Shown here piece by piece: positions 16,955 through 26,289 of a stretch of DNA of 64,000 nt (position 1 is its first letter; each line of letters opens with the position of its first letter). The stretch is from Sporosarcina jiandibaonis (GTDB lineage: Bacteria; Bacillota; Bacilli; Bacillales_A; Planococcaceae). Where the stretch lies: contig NZ_JAAOIY010000001.1 of the NCBI RefSeq assembly GCF_013184495.1, positions 930,001 to 994,000 on the forward strand. Reading direction: 5' to 3'. Made by a program: the position numbers and the translations under genes. Below the pieces are notes generated by a model that saw only the letters and a program-made list of their open reading frames with translations, was not told the DNA's origin and searched no databases.

Positions 16955-18877
16955 TTATTCGGTATATACGTGAATAATATCGTCAACGTTAATAAGCGTA
17001 TCAATCGCAGGAAGTTGATATTTAACTTTTTCACCATTTCCATGCCATTCTATTCGATACGTATAAAGCTGGCTTCGTACTGTCTCTCTTGTCATTCCAG
17101 TTAAATCTGGAACTCGGTGAGTTATCGCATCGCCCCAACGATATTCTTTTTCAAGCTGGTTTTCTCGCTTTGTAATTCCGACAACCGGAGCTATTTCCTC
17201 GATAATTCTTCCAACAATCGGTGCGGCAATCACGCCGCCGAACTGGACTGAGTTATGTGGATTGTCAACGGCGACGTAGACAAGGAGTTCAGGATCATCA
17301 GCAGGTGCAAACCCGATGAATGAAACGATATATTCGCCGTCTTTATAGAATCCGTCTACCACTTTTTGCGCGGTACCCGTTTTCCCGCCAACACGCAGTC
17401 CATCTGTGTAAGCATTACGACCAGAACCGTTTGCTACAACCGATTCTAACGCATGCCTTACTTCTTTGGAAGTTTCTTCGCTAATCACTTTCTTTTTCAG
17501 TTCCGGACCGAATGTTTGAATCGGCATTCCGTTAGCGTCTACAATTTCTTTTACAATATACGGCTTGTAAAGATTACCGCCGTTTATTGCTGCAGCGACG
17601 GCTTGAACTTGTTGAATCGGCGTTACCGAAATTCCCTGACCGAACGCTGTCGTCGCTTGTTCTACAGGTCCAAATCCCTCTTTTGAAAATAAAATACCTT
17701 TAGATTCTCCCGCAATTCCTGAACCAGTCGTTTGACCAAACCCGAAATCCCGAATGTATTGATCTAATTTGTCTCCGCCTAAACGTCTGCCCATTTCTAC
17801 AAAACCCGGGTTACATGAGTTTTCAACGACTTCTAAAAATGTTTGGGAGCCATGGCCTTGTCTTTTCCAACAACGAAGTCTTGCATTGGCAACCATCGTA
17901 TAACCTGGGTCGTGAAAACGTTCTTTCTCCAAACTAATCAATTGTTCTTCTATACTAGCAGCAAGAGTAATTATTTTAAAAGTCGAACCCGGTTCAAATG
18001 TCATCCAAACTGGCAAATTACGATTATAAATACTAGGATCAATCTTTTGGTATTCCGCTGGATGAAAGGTCGGAAAAGATGCCACGGATAATAGTTCACC
18101 AGTCTTGGGATTCATGACGATGGCAAGTGCTTGTGACGCCTCGAACTTTTCCATTGCTTGCAGTAATTCACGTTCAACGATTTTTTGAATACGAAGATCA
18201 ATGGTTAATTCTACAGAAGCTCCTTTATCTCCAGTCCTGAACCCATCATCGACATGAGGTAAAGGGACACCTTTTGCATCCGTATATAATCGAATTCGAT
18301 CTCCTGTGCCTGAAAGTATTTCATCATAAGCATATTCGATTCCAGCCAATCCTTGCCCGTCATACCCTGTAAATCCTAGTAATCTTGATAACAACTCTTT
18401 GTTCGGATAATGCCTGACAAAATCCACGCCTGTATAGAGACCGGCAATTTGCAGTTTTGCAATTTCATCCGCTTGTTCCTTCGAAATGTTTTTCCCTTCA
18501 GGAGCTATTTTAACCATGTATGTTTTCTTTGATAGTTTCTCCTCGAGAGTCGCAACATCCGTATTTAATATTCTTCCCAATGTCGCGGCAACACCTTTTA
18601 TATCTTTGTTTTGAGAAGGCATAAAATAAAGTGTTGGCGCTAATCGGTTCCCAACGATCATTTCACCGTTTCGGTCGATAATGTTGCCACGCATTCCGCC
18701 AAAAGGAATTTCAAGATCCCAGTTTTCTTCTGCTTTAGTTTTAAGAAATTCATGCCGAATAATTTGAACATGAAACAACTTTAGTAAAACCATTCCGAAT
18801 AACACGATGAATAGGACGAAGATTGCCCGCAATCTCTTTTTGGACTGTAATTCTATGATTTTACGCAGCGCTGACAC
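16955..18877 (-). CDS. spoVD: SpoVD, sporulation class B penicillin-binding protein
   Basis: 640-residue transpeptidase. N-terminal membrane span (about 17-36), dimerisation domain starting GMRGNIIDRNGE, and a transpeptidase domain with SxxK at 298-301 (GSTFK), SCN at 354-356 and KTG in GGKTGTAQ. A single C-terminal PASTA domain starts near VPDLTGMTRETVRSQL. One PASTA repeat and a place directly after pbpB are typical of SpoVD, which makes cortex peptidoglycan with SpoVE. Same strand as mraY. Confidence 0.95.
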   Translation of the reverse strand: MSALRKIIELQSKKRLRAIFVLFIVLFGMVLLKLFHVQIIRHEFLKTKAEENWDLEIPFGGMRGNIIDRNGEMIVGNRLAPTLYFMPSQNKDIKGVAATLGRILNTDVATLEEKLSKKTYMVKIAPEGKNISKEQADEIAKLQIAGLYTGVDFVRHYPNKELLSRLLGFTGYDGQGLAGIEYAYDEILSGTGDRIRLYTDAKGVPLPHVDDGFRTGDKGASVELTIDLRIQKIVERELLQAMEKFEASQALAIVMNPKTGELLSVASFPTFHPAEYQKIDPSIYNRNLPVWMTFEPGSTFKIITLAASIEEQLISLEKERFHDPGYTMVANARLRCWKRQGHGSQTFLEVVENSCNPGFVEMGRRLGGDKLDQYIRDFGFGQTTGSGIAGESKGILFSKEGFGPVEQATTAFGQGISVTPIQQVQAVAAAINGGNLYKPYIVKEIVDANGMPIQTFGPELKKKVISEETSKEVRHALESVVANGSGRNAYTDGLRVGGKTGTAQKVVDGFYKDGEYIVSFIGFAPADDPELLVYVAVDNPHNSVQFGGVIAAPIVGRIIEEIAPVVGITKRENQLEKEYRWGDAITHRVPDLTGMTRETVRSQLYTYRIEWHGNGEKVKYQLPAIDTLINVDDIIHVYTE

Positions 18878-18924
18878 ACCTCACATTTTCTACTAACTTA
18901 TGAAGTGGCACCGGGCGCTATTCG

Positions 18925-21138
18925 TCAGCCGCCGATAATATCATCCATTTCTTCCGCGTCCTTCGGCTTTATTTTATAAATTTCAGAGGGTCGTTGCAAA
19001 TGGATAACAATTGGTTCATCTTCCCTTGGTATCGTTCCAGCTGTGAGGCTTTGCTCGGTTACAAAACCGTCCCCAGTAATTCTGATATCAAGGCCTGATA
19101 ACATCTTAAAGGATAACAATGTTTTTTTCGACCATCCCGTGAAATCCGGCAATGTCGTTTGACCTTCCGTTGTCAATAATACGACGGATCCAGGGGTAAG
19201 TAGCGCTCCATTTTCTGGATATTGATTAGTAATTTTTCCACCCTCACCAATCAGTACAGGTGAAAAACCTTCTGACTTCAGTTTTTCAATTGCTTTCGAA
19301 GAATCCATTTTCTTGAAATTACCCAGTTTATTTGTTTCAACCTCTTCAATATCATCTGGTATGATGTTTAAGTATTTTAAACTGCTCTCCATAATTGTTG
19401 TAAAAAGTTTTGATACAGGATCTGAGCCGTATTCTCCAGCTTCCAACTTAGGATGTTGGACTAATACATACGTTACTAATTGCGGATCTTCAATAGGCGC
19501 CATTCCAATGAAGGAATATAAAAAATTAGAGCCGCCGCTTAAATAGCCGCCATTCGGACTCGGTATTTCTGCTGTTCCCGTCTTGCCCCCAACAGTATAG
19601 CCGTTCAAGGCGAATCTTTTCCCAGTTCCAGCATCGGATGTAACTGTCGTAGCTAAAGCTTCACGAACTTTTCGGGCTGTTTCTTTTGATATAGGTTTGC
19701 CTTTTTCTTCTGGTTCTTTACTTTCTACAACTTTCTTTGTATTCGGATTGTAAATTTCATCGATTACATAAGGTTGCATCATCACTCCGTCATTCGCAAT
19801 TGCGGTTACAGCTTGAATCATTTGTATCGGAGTTATAGTTGATCCTTGCCCATAGGAGGTCGTTAATCTTTCAGAAGGAAAACGATCGAGAATGATTCCA
19901 GCCGACTCTTTAGGCAAATCAATACCCGTTTTAGCGCCGAATCCAAATTTATTGATATACTTTATGAACTCTCGATCGCCTAGACGTTCCAATAAATAAG
20001 CCATGGAAACGTTCGATGAGCGTTGAAACCCTTCAAGAAAAGAAATTGTCCCCCAACCTTCTCGAACGTGATCGCGAATAGTACGGTCGTAAATCTTATA
20101 TTGGCCGGATTTAAATGTTGCGTTTGGATCCCATTTATTTTCTTCGATAGCTGCGGCCAAAGTGAATATCTTCATCGTGGAGCCCGGTTCAATCGTATTT
20201 TCAACAGCTTCATTAAGCCAATTTGATGTCAACCCAACACGTGTTGACGGATCAAATGAAGGACGTTGACTCATTGCCAAAATCGCACCGGTTTTCGGAT
20301 TGGCTACGATGACTAACATTTTATCCGGCGAGTATTCTTTGTCGACTTCATTCATAGCATCTTCAACTAGGTTTTGAATTGTTTTATCGATTGTAAGTTT
20401 AATATCGAGGCCATCTTTAGCCGGCACAATTTGCTTATCGGCTTTTGGCAGCGTAACTCCAAATCTATCAGACTTGAAATTTACTTTGCCATTTTCCCCC
20501 GTCAGCTGTTTATTGTAGGTCGCTTCGAGTCCCATTTTCCCAACTGTAGAAATGACGCCTTTGTCATCTTCTTCCTCTTGGGCAAATCCTATTAAATAAG
20601 ATGCGAAATTTCCATTCGGATAAAACCGCTTTTTATATTCGATAAATTGAATTCCAGGAATCTTTTCTTCCCTTATCGCTAAGACAGTTTCATGACTGAT
20701 ATTTCGCCCCGCGCTGCCAAACTCGACTTGTTTCTTTTTGCCTTCTCTAATTTGTTCTTCGCTTCTCGTCAATCTTTCAACCAATTCTTCTTTGTCAAGC
20801 GGAAGGTATTTCGCAAGTACAGCAGCCGCTTTTTCGGGATCATCGACATGTCTAGTTACATTTGAATCGCTTAATTTTTCATCCAACACTGCTACCAGTC
20901 GATAACTTAAAGTATCAGAAGCAATAAGCTCGCCGTTACGGTCAAGAATTTTCCCGCGATCTGCGGTTAGTATCGCTTCTCTGGCATATTTGTTTTCGGC
21001 CAATGCAGCGAGGACTTTCCCTTCAGCTTCACCAGTTACCTGGATAAAAACAATCCTTCCAAATAATAAGAAAAAGAGCCCTCCATAAACGATAAACATT
21101 AGAAAGGCTCCCCATTGGAATCTGAATTTCTTCTTCAT
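18925..21138 (-). CDS. pbpB: PBP2B, septal class B penicillin-binding protein
   Basis: 737-residue divisome transpeptidase paired with FtsW. Cytoplasmic basic tail and membrane span (about 11-34), PBP dimerisation domain (ADRGKILDRNGELIA), and transpeptidase domain with SxxK at 320-323 (GSTMK), SSN in FQRSSNVSMAYL and KTG in GGKTGTAEIP. Two C-terminal PASTA domains (from about 625) end in an acidic tail. The start overlaps the ftsL stop by 4 nt (ATGA). Confidence 0.97.
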   Translation of the reverse strand: MKKKFRFQWGAFLMFIVYGGLFFLLFGRIVFIQVTGEAEGKVLAALAENKYAREAILTADRGKILDRNGELIASDTLSYRLVAVLDEKLSDSNVTRHVDDPEKAAAVLAKYLPLDKEELVERLTRSEEQIREGKKKQVEFGSAGRNISHETVLAIREEKIPGIQFIEYKKRFYPNGNFASYLIGFAQEEEDDKGVISTVGKMGLEATYNKQLTGENGKVNFKSDRFGVTLPKADKQIVPAKDGLDIKLTIDKTIQNLVEDAMNEVDKEYSPDKMLVIVANPKTGAILAMSQRPSFDPSTRVGLTSNWLNEAVENTIEPGSTMKIFTLAAAIEENKWDPNATFKSGQYKIYDRTIRDHVREGWGTISFLEGFQRSSNVSMAYLLERLGDREFIKYINKFGFGAKTGIDLPKESAGIILDRFPSERLTTSYGQGSTITPIQMIQAVTAIANDGVMMQPYVIDEIYNPNTKKVVESKEPEEKGKPISKETARKVREALATTVTSDAGTGKRFALNGYTVGGKTGTAEIPSPNGGYLSGGSNFLYSFIGMAPIEDPQLVTYVLVQHPKLEAGEYGSDPVSKLFTTIMESSLKYLNIIPDDIEEVETNKLGNFKKMDSSKAIEKLKSEGFSPVLIGEGGKITNQYPENGALLTPGSVVLLTTEGQTTLPDFTGWSKKTLLSFKMLSGLDIRITGDGFVTEQSLTAGTIPREDEPIVIHLQRPSEIYKIKPKDAEEMDDIIGG

Positions 21139-21503
21139 CGTCCAGGCACAACCTTAACGTTTTTTTCGTTTAGATTCAAGCCAAGTTCTCTTGCTTTCTC
21201 CCATACTCTTTCATAGGTAGATTGCTCTTTCACTTGGATGGACAATTCCGTATTCTGTTTTGTTTTTTCCTCGATCTTCCCGCTAAGTGCTTGTACTTCT
21301 CTATTCACATCATTTAATTGGCTTTCAGTATGTAAGATCATTGATGCGAAAAGAACGAGGACAGCTGCAAATAATACAAAAAGGAATTTCTCCCCTTTGG
21401 AAAATAGTTTTTTGTTGCGCCTGATTTTCGGTTGTTGTTTCGGTAAATCATGAGTTTCATATTCTCTTTGTGGTGAAACCATCACTCTTTGCTCTATCGC
21501 CAT
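21135..21503 (-). CDS. ftsL: FtsL, divisome coiled-coil membrane protein
   Basis: 122-residue bitopic protein: basic cytoplasmic region (KIRRNKKLFSKGEK), one membrane span (about 40-58), then an extracellular coiled coil (LNDVNREVQALSGKIEEKTKQNTEL). It forms a complex with DivIB and DivIC and stabilises PBP2B-FtsW. It lies 3 nt after rsmH and overlaps pbpB. Sequence similarity in this family is low, so position carries much of the assignment. Confidence 0.92.
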   Translation of the reverse strand: MAIEQRVMVSPQREYETHDLPKQQPKIRRNKKLFSKGEKFLFVLFAAVLVLFASMILHTESQLNDVNREVQALSGKIEEKTKQNTELSIQVKEQSTYERVWEKARELGLNLNEKNVKVVPGR

Positions 21504-21506
21504 TCA

Positions 21507-22451
21507 TTATCCCCCTCTTTCATTTTTTTCGACAATCCTTAATTTAGCCGATCTGGCACGTTTATTTTTTTCTATTTCTCTCGGGTCTGGAACAATTGGT
21601 TTTCTCGTAATTTGTTTTAAGTCCGGTTTCATATCCACTGGAATGATTGGTAAATTCCGCGGCATTTCCGGTAACGAAGATGCTTCTCGGAAAATCGCTT
21701 TGCATAAACGGTCTTCCAATGAATGGAAAGTGATGACGCAAATTCGCCCTCCGGGATTGAGCAATGTAATTGCATCCGTCAGAGAATCTTCTGCCGCCCC
21801 TAATTCATCGTTTACAGCGATTCGAACTGCTTGAAATACTCTTCTTGCAGGATGCCCACCCGTACGTCTTGTTGCAGCGGGAATTCCACTTTTCACTAAC
21901 TCGGCAAGTTCCGCAGTTGTTTCAATTGGAGATTCTTCACGAGCTGCTTCAATTTTCCTTGCAATCCCTTTTGAGAACTTTTCTTCTCCATAACGAAAAA
22001 AGATTCGGACAAGATCTTCATAAGACCAATCATTAATTACGTCATAAGCTGTCAATGTCGCTTCCATATTCATGCGCATGTCGAGCGGCGCGTCATGATT
22101 GTAGCTGAATCCGCGTTCTGGCGTATCAAGTTGCGGTGATGAGACGCCTAAATCATAAAGAATACCATCGACGTGGGTAATGCCGATGTTTGCAAGTTCT
22201 TCTTTTAAATACCTGAAATTTGAATGAATGAAAGTGACGTTTGTTAAATAATCTTTAAGTCGTTCTTTTGCGACTTCGATAGCGGAAGTGTCTTGATCAA
22301 AACAAATGAGACGGCCTTTTTCTGAAAGCCTTTTTACAATTTCTATACTATGCCCTGCGCCGCCAAGTGTGCAGTCAACGTATATGCCGTCTTCTTTTAT
22401 ATTTAAACCATCGACGGCTTCCTCGAGCAATACCGTTGTGTGATTGAACAA
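21507..22451 (-). CDS. rsmH: 16S rRNA (cytosine-1402-N4)-methyltransferase
   Basis: 314-residue SAM-dependent methyltransferase (MraW). N-terminal [13 protein letters not shown] and SAM motif [12 protein letters not shown]; further [22 protein letters not shown] and DAPLDMRM; C-terminal [16 protein letters not shown] and [12 protein letters not shown]. The start is TTG at 22449-22451, with only a weak AGGCGGA ribosome site. Second gene of the dcw operon, 23 nt after mraZ. Confidence 0.98.
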   Translation of the reverse strand: MFNHTTVLLEEAVDGLNIKEDGIYVDCTLGGAGHSIEIVKRLSEKGRLICFDQDTSAIEVAKERLKDYLTNVTFIHSNFRYLKEELANIGITHVDGILYDLGVSSPQLDTPERGFSYNHDAPLDMRMNMEATLTAYDVINDWSYEDLVRIFFRYGEEKFSKGIARKIEAAREESPIETTAELAELVKSGIPAATRRTGGHPARRVFQAVRIAVNDELGAAEDSLTDAITLLNPGGRICVITFHSLEDRLCKAIFREASSLPEMPRNLPIIPVDMKPDLKQITRKPIVPDPREIEKNKRARSAKLRIVEKNERGG

Positions 22452-22474
22452 TTGAGTCCGCCTACTTTCTTAAG

Positions 22475-22906
22475 TTAAAAATCAAAGTCGATAATGTTTT
22501 CTGCAATGTCGTTGAAAGATTCTTCGGACTCATCATAGTAAGTATCCCATAGGGGTTTCGACCAAATTTCAATACGGCCGGATACACCGATGACAACACA
22601 ATCTTTTTCGACTTTCGCATAGTTGCGCAGTGATGCTGGGATGTTGATGCGGCCTTGCTTGTCCAATTCAACTTCTGTTGCTCCGGAAAAGAAGAACCGG
22701 GTGAATGCACGCGCATCTTTCTTTGTTACAGGTAAGGCTTTAAGCTTTTCCTCGAGTATTTTCCACTCTTCCATAGGATAGCCAAAGAGACAGTTATCTA
22801 GGCCACGAGTCAACACGAAATTACCACCCAAATGTTCCCTGAATTTCGACGGAACGATCAGGCGACCTTTTGTATCTACTGTGTGTTGATATTCACCCAT
22901 GAACAT
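22475..22906 (-). CDS. mraZ: MraZ, dcw operon transcriptional regulator
   Basis: 143-residue ring-forming DNA-binding protein with two AbrB/SpoVT-like half domains, each with a DxxGR motif ([15 protein letters not shown] and [15 protein letters not shown]). Start at ATG 22904-22906 (MFMGEYQHT), matching the family N-terminus and B. subtilis length. First gene of the dcw operon; its own operator repeats lie directly upstream, so it probably autoregulates. Confidence 0.97.
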   Translation of the reverse strand: MFMGEYQHTVDTKGRLIVPSKFREHLGGNFVLTRGLDNCLFGYPMEEWKILEEKLKALPVTKKDARAFTRFFFSGATEVELDKQGRINIPASLRNYAKVEKDCVVIGVSGRIEIWSKPLWDTYYDESEESFNDIAENIIDFDF

Positions 22907-22937
22907 ACTCTTCACCCCACCATGTAAAATAAATGTA

Positions 22938-22964
22938 CCACATCCCCCCACATTCCTCCACCAC
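22938..22964 (-). promoter_or_regulatory. MraZ operator repeats
   Basis: Minus strand GTGG occurs at 22958-22961, 22948-22951 and 22938-22941, an exact 10-bp period, plus an extra GTGG at 22961-22964. MraZ operators are tandem TGGGN or GTGG-like repeats at 10-bp period just upstream of mraZ, so this is the likely autoregulatory site. Confidence 0.75.
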
Positions 22965-23191
22965 TATTCGGAATTTCTTTACGTTTTCGTTGAAAATGCG
23001 TAAATAGTACTTGTTTCAATGAGATAATACCGCGATTTCTTAGACTTAGTTACCTTGTGGGGAAGTTTCCCTTATTTAACGATAAAAACAGATGTCGCGA
23101 TTTCATGTCGGCATCTGGAAATTTAAATTAATGGATATGAAATGGCAGCGATGTTCAGATAGTTAATAAACCTAATAAGTAAAACTCAATT
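22965..23191. other. Non-coding gap upstream of mraZ
   Basis: Should contain the dcw promoter. A TTGAAA hexamer and a TACTAT hexamer occur at 23000-23020 but not at standard spacing. No gene, repeat or RNA structure was recognised. Confidence 0.4.
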
Positions 23192-23238
23192 AAAAAACAC
23201 TCCAAACCGCATGACAATGCAGATTAGAGTGTTTTTGT
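23192..23238 (-). terminator. Terminator of bshC
   Basis: AAAAACACTC (23193-23202) pairs with GAGTGTTTTT (23227-23236). On the minus strand the stem ends in a U run, directly after the bshC stop codon. Confidence 0.85.
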
Positions 23239-24855
23239 TTAAATGTAAATTAATTTATGAGTTCCATTAAATTCCAATGGTAGTTCTAATAGATCTTTAA
23301 TTAGGGTTGGACCATATTCATTCATATAAGTGTATGGTGTGTAACTTCTTTCTTGAAGAGCATTGTTTGGATATAAGTCCGTTTCTATCAGACTAAATTT
23401 GCGAAGAGCGACTTCATGTTTGATGATCACTGCTTCCTCGGATTTCTCCTTTAAATAGTTGAATTGCAATTTATGGAAATTCAAGTTCTTTTCCAAAATA
23501 TCATTCATCATGAGCTCATCAGAGGCGATAGTGCTCCTGATTTTTTCATATTCTTTTTTAAGAACTTTTTCCGCTTCGGCTACTGCTTGGTCAAATTGTT
23601 TATTTTTCAATGTCTCGATAAACTCTTCGCGGGCGCCCATAACTTCCCCCGAAAGTACATCTTGGAACGTCATTGATTTCTCTTTTAACGCCTTGCCGGT
23701 ATCTCTTGGAACGAGCGTTATCGATAACCGCGGGACAATGATCGGCATTTTTATACCGAGTTGATGAAACGCTTCTTTAAGCAATGCCCAATACGTGATT
23801 TCTCCAGGGCCACCTATGAATGCGAGAACAGGAAATACCAAGTCTTGCATTAAAGGCCTAGTTGCGACGTTATTACTTAAAAGAAATGGCGACTCTTTTG
23901 CGATATCCAACATTTCTTCGGTAGTAAATCGAAGTCCTGCACTATCGTTCACGTAGTATTCATCTCTTCGCGTCAGTAACATGCGACCAGTTTCATGTAC
24001 GTAAAATAAATGCGAAGCATCTCCTTCTGCATCGAACGGTCTACCATACCCTCCTGAATTGAACATTGCTTCCTTATCGACAATGGCTGCCGCAACGTTC
24101 TCAGATTCTTGGATAAGCAGTTGAAAATAATCGCTTTCCAACTCACGTAATGGTTTGTATGCCGAATCGATGAATAATAATCCTTCCTCTGCAAAGAGGC
24201 CGTTCATTAATCGAACAAAGAAACCGGTGAATGTATTTTCTTTATCTACAGCAGCTAAAACTTCTTCCATCAACGGTTTTGTGTATGCCGTCTCACCGAA
24301 CTTGCTGAAAATAGTTTTAACATACTCTTTCATCTCTATCTGATCAAAGGTCGCATCTGACGCCATTAATTTCAAAACAAATTTATCTTGAATTTGCTCT
24401 TTCGTGACACGCCCAGCTGTATTTGTATAGACATGGTTAATTTCATTAATATCATGATCCTCGCCCGCCACCCAAAAAACCGGTACAACTGGCACGCCTA
24501 AAGCTTGGCGCTGTTTCTTTGCGAGCAAAATTACTGAAATTGCTTTATGTACGGAATACAAAGGACCTGTAAGTATGCCAGCTTGTTGCCCGCCGACTAC
24601 GGTAACCGCATCTTCTTCTAGTTCAACTAAATGCTCGTGGGCACTTTGAGAAATTCCAAAGGGTTCCATAAATGAACGAACTGTTTCCGCAAGTTGTTTT
24701 CGCTTAAATCTACGTGTTGATAATTCAGCAAGTCTTTCCGGATATGAACTTTCTTTGTTTTCATAATCAAAATACGTATGTATGAATTCATTATCATTAT
24801 TGTATGATTGCATTACTTTATTCTGCTCTTGTAATGCGATATTGTCCACTTTCAT
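23239..24855 (-). CDS. bshC: BshC, putative cysteine-adding enzyme of bacillithiol synthesis
   Basis: 538-residue protein of the BshC (YllA) family. It is required for the last step of bacillithiol synthesis, adding cysteine to GlcN-malate. Motifs: VTVVGGQQAGILTGPLYSVHKAISVILLAK, PVFWVAGEDHDINEINH, VFPVLAFIGGPGEITYWALLKEAF, and a C-terminal coiled coil (about 380-460). The ATG has AAAGGGG upstream. As in other Bacillales it sits between panE and mraZ. Confidence 0.95.
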   Translation of the reverse strand: MKVDNIALQEQNKVMQSYNNDNEFIHTYFDYENKESSYPERLAELSTRRFKRKQLAETVRSFMEPFGISQSAHEHLVELEEDAVTVVGGQQAGILTGPLYSVHKAISVILLAKKQRQALGVPVVPVFWVAGEDHDINEINHVYTNTAGRVTKEQIQDKFVLKLMASDATFDQIEMKEYVKTIFSKFGETAYTKPLMEEVLAAVDKENTFTGFFVRLMNGLFAEEGLLFIDSAYKPLRELESDYFQLLIQESENVAAAIVDKEAMFNSGGYGRPFDAEGDASHLFYVHETGRMLLTRRDEYYVNDSAGLRFTTEEMLDIAKESPFLLSNNVATRPLMQDLVFPVLAFIGGPGEITYWALLKEAFHQLGIKMPIIVPRLSITLVPRDTGKALKEKSMTFQDVLSGEVMGAREEFIETLKNKQFDQAVAEAEKVLKKEYEKIRSTIASDELMMNDILEKNLNFHKLQFNYLKEKSEEAVIIKHEVALRKFSLIETDLYPNNALQERSYTPYTYMNEYGPTLIKDLLELPLEFNGTHKLIYI

Positions 24856-24929
24856 ATGCGAGCCCCTTTTTTAACGTTCCTAATTATCCAAAGTATATCA
24901 TTTTAAAAGGCGTGATTAAAAATAAACGC

Positions 24930-25322
24930 TTATAAGGCGTATTGCATAATTTTTAGTACCAGGCCGATAATTAGCAAGATAACATACGAAGAAGATAATA
25001 GAAGGAAAAATAATCGCCAAACCTTTCGTAAAAAACGTTTAATCAGAAATTCTTTGACCTTCATCTTTTCAAGAATTGAATAAATGATAGTAATGATGAT
25101 TGCAATGATCGATATGTAAAAACCAACCAGATCCCCATAAATCGTTCGCGCAATTATATACACCGAGAGAAATAGAAATGGCGTAGTTAAATCGGCGGCT
25201 TGGCCGAGTATGGATGCCGGTGCCGTACCTAATCGTCTATAGATCATTAGAATTAGAATCGTCACTATATACGGACAAAATATGAGAATACCGAACAATA
25301 CTGATAAAAGGGTAGTCGTCAT
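24930..25322 (-). CDS. DUF3397-family membrane protein
   Basis: 130 residues with four predicted membrane spans (about 5-27, 45-62, 66-85, 105-126) and a basic loop (KMKVKEFLIKRFLRKVWR) between spans 3 and 4. Resembles the DUF3397 family, which commonly sits between panE and bshC in Bacillales. The start overlaps the panE stop by 4 nt, so translation is coupled. No function can be read from the sequence. Confidence 0.72.
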   Translation of the reverse strand: MTTTLLSVLFGILIFCPYIVTILILMIYRRLGTAPASILGQAADLTTPFLFLSVYIIARTIYGDLVGFYISIIAIIITIIYSILEKMKVKEFLIKRFLRKVWRLFFLLLSSSYVILLIIGLVLKIMQYAL

Positions 25323-26221
25323 AGTTGTTCTCCCTTGCTTTCAATTGCAAAAAGCATTTTTTCTAACATGGCTAGAAGGGGAACATTTTTATGTAATGCA
25401 TGAGCCTTTTCAATCACCGCTGTGATGATTGTTTTTATTTCCATCGGGCGTCCCGCTAACCGGTCAGACAACATCGATGATTTATTGTGCGCAGTATTTT
25501 GACAGACGGCTGACACTGCTTCCAAAGATAGATGGGGTTTCATTTCAGGGAATGCATTGATAAGTTCATCATATAAAGTTACAAATAATTCATGGCACGA
25601 TGGATTTGTTAGCAGTCCGCCGTTTTCCACTTCGAGTATCGCGGTTAATGGATTAATCATGCAATTAATCAATACTTTTCTCATCAATACAAATTCTGCG
25701 TCCACATGCCTCGTTACCGGAAAGCTTTTTGAATGTGCGTTCTCAACGATATCAAAAAGAGTTGAATCGCCTCGTCCCGCTCCAATCGTTACGAGACCTA
25801 CCCCGTTATGTTGTACAGTATTGTCGTCAAGCCTGCGCGCTCCATGCTCAACGGTTGCAAATGCAAGATGCGGAATTGATGTAGCGTTCGCCATGCTGTA
25901 ATGGTCGAGTCCGTTTTGGATGAAAAGCATAGGATTTTTGATTTCTAAACTATCCAGTTGGATCAGTAATTTCTGTAAATCTATATATTTTACGGCAATT
26001 ATCCAGACACTAGATGCATTATCCGTTGGAATAATTGTTGTCGCATGAACACCTAAAAAAGATTCTGAACCATCTTCATTTACTCTTCGGATTCCATTCT
26101 TATTAAGTTCGCTTGCTTGTTCTTCCCTTCGAACGACCATTGTGACTTTTATGCCAGATTCCGATAAGTACGAGCCAAGTAGCAATCCGACCGACCCAGC
26201 TCCGACAATTACGACATCCAT
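25319..26221 (-). CDS. panE: 2-dehydropantoate 2-reductase
   Basis: 300-residue NADPH-dependent ketopantoate reductase, a step in pantothenate and CoA synthesis. N-terminal Rossmann motif VIVGAGSVGLLLGSYLSESG. The catalytic lysine region is MRKVLINCMINPLTAILEVENG, and the C-terminal domain contains SSMLSDRLAGRPMEIKTI. Corresponds in position to B. subtilis ylbQ. Other ketopantoate-reductase-like dehydrogenases look similar, so the substrate is inferred. Confidence 0.9.
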   Translation of the reverse strand: MDVVIVGAGSVGLLLGSYLSESGIKVTMVVRREEQASELNKNGIRRVNEDGSESFLGVHATTIIPTDNASSVWIIAVKYIDLQKLLIQLDSLEIKNPMLFIQNGLDHYSMANATSIPHLAFATVEHGARRLDDNTVQHNGVGLVTIGAGRGDSTLFDIVENAHSKSFPVTRHVDAEFVLMRKVLINCMINPLTAILEVENGGLLTNPSCHELFVTLYDELINAFPEMKPHLSLEAVSAVCQNTAHNKSSMLSDRLAGRPMEIKTIITAVIEKAHALHKNVPLLAMLEKMLFAIESKGEQL

Positions 26222-26240
26222 TTTTCTATTCTCCTTTCAT

Positions 26241-26269
26241 ATAAATAAGCCCGCATAATAGCGGGCCTA
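26241..26269 (-). terminator. Terminator of the acyl-CoA carboxylase operon
   Basis: AGCCCGC / GCGGGCCT inverted repeat (26248-26268) followed on the minus strand by TTATTTATAT. Lies 20 nt after the carboxyltransferase stop codon. Confidence 0.85.
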
Positions 26270-26289
26270 TTCGTCAATCTATTTTTCTA

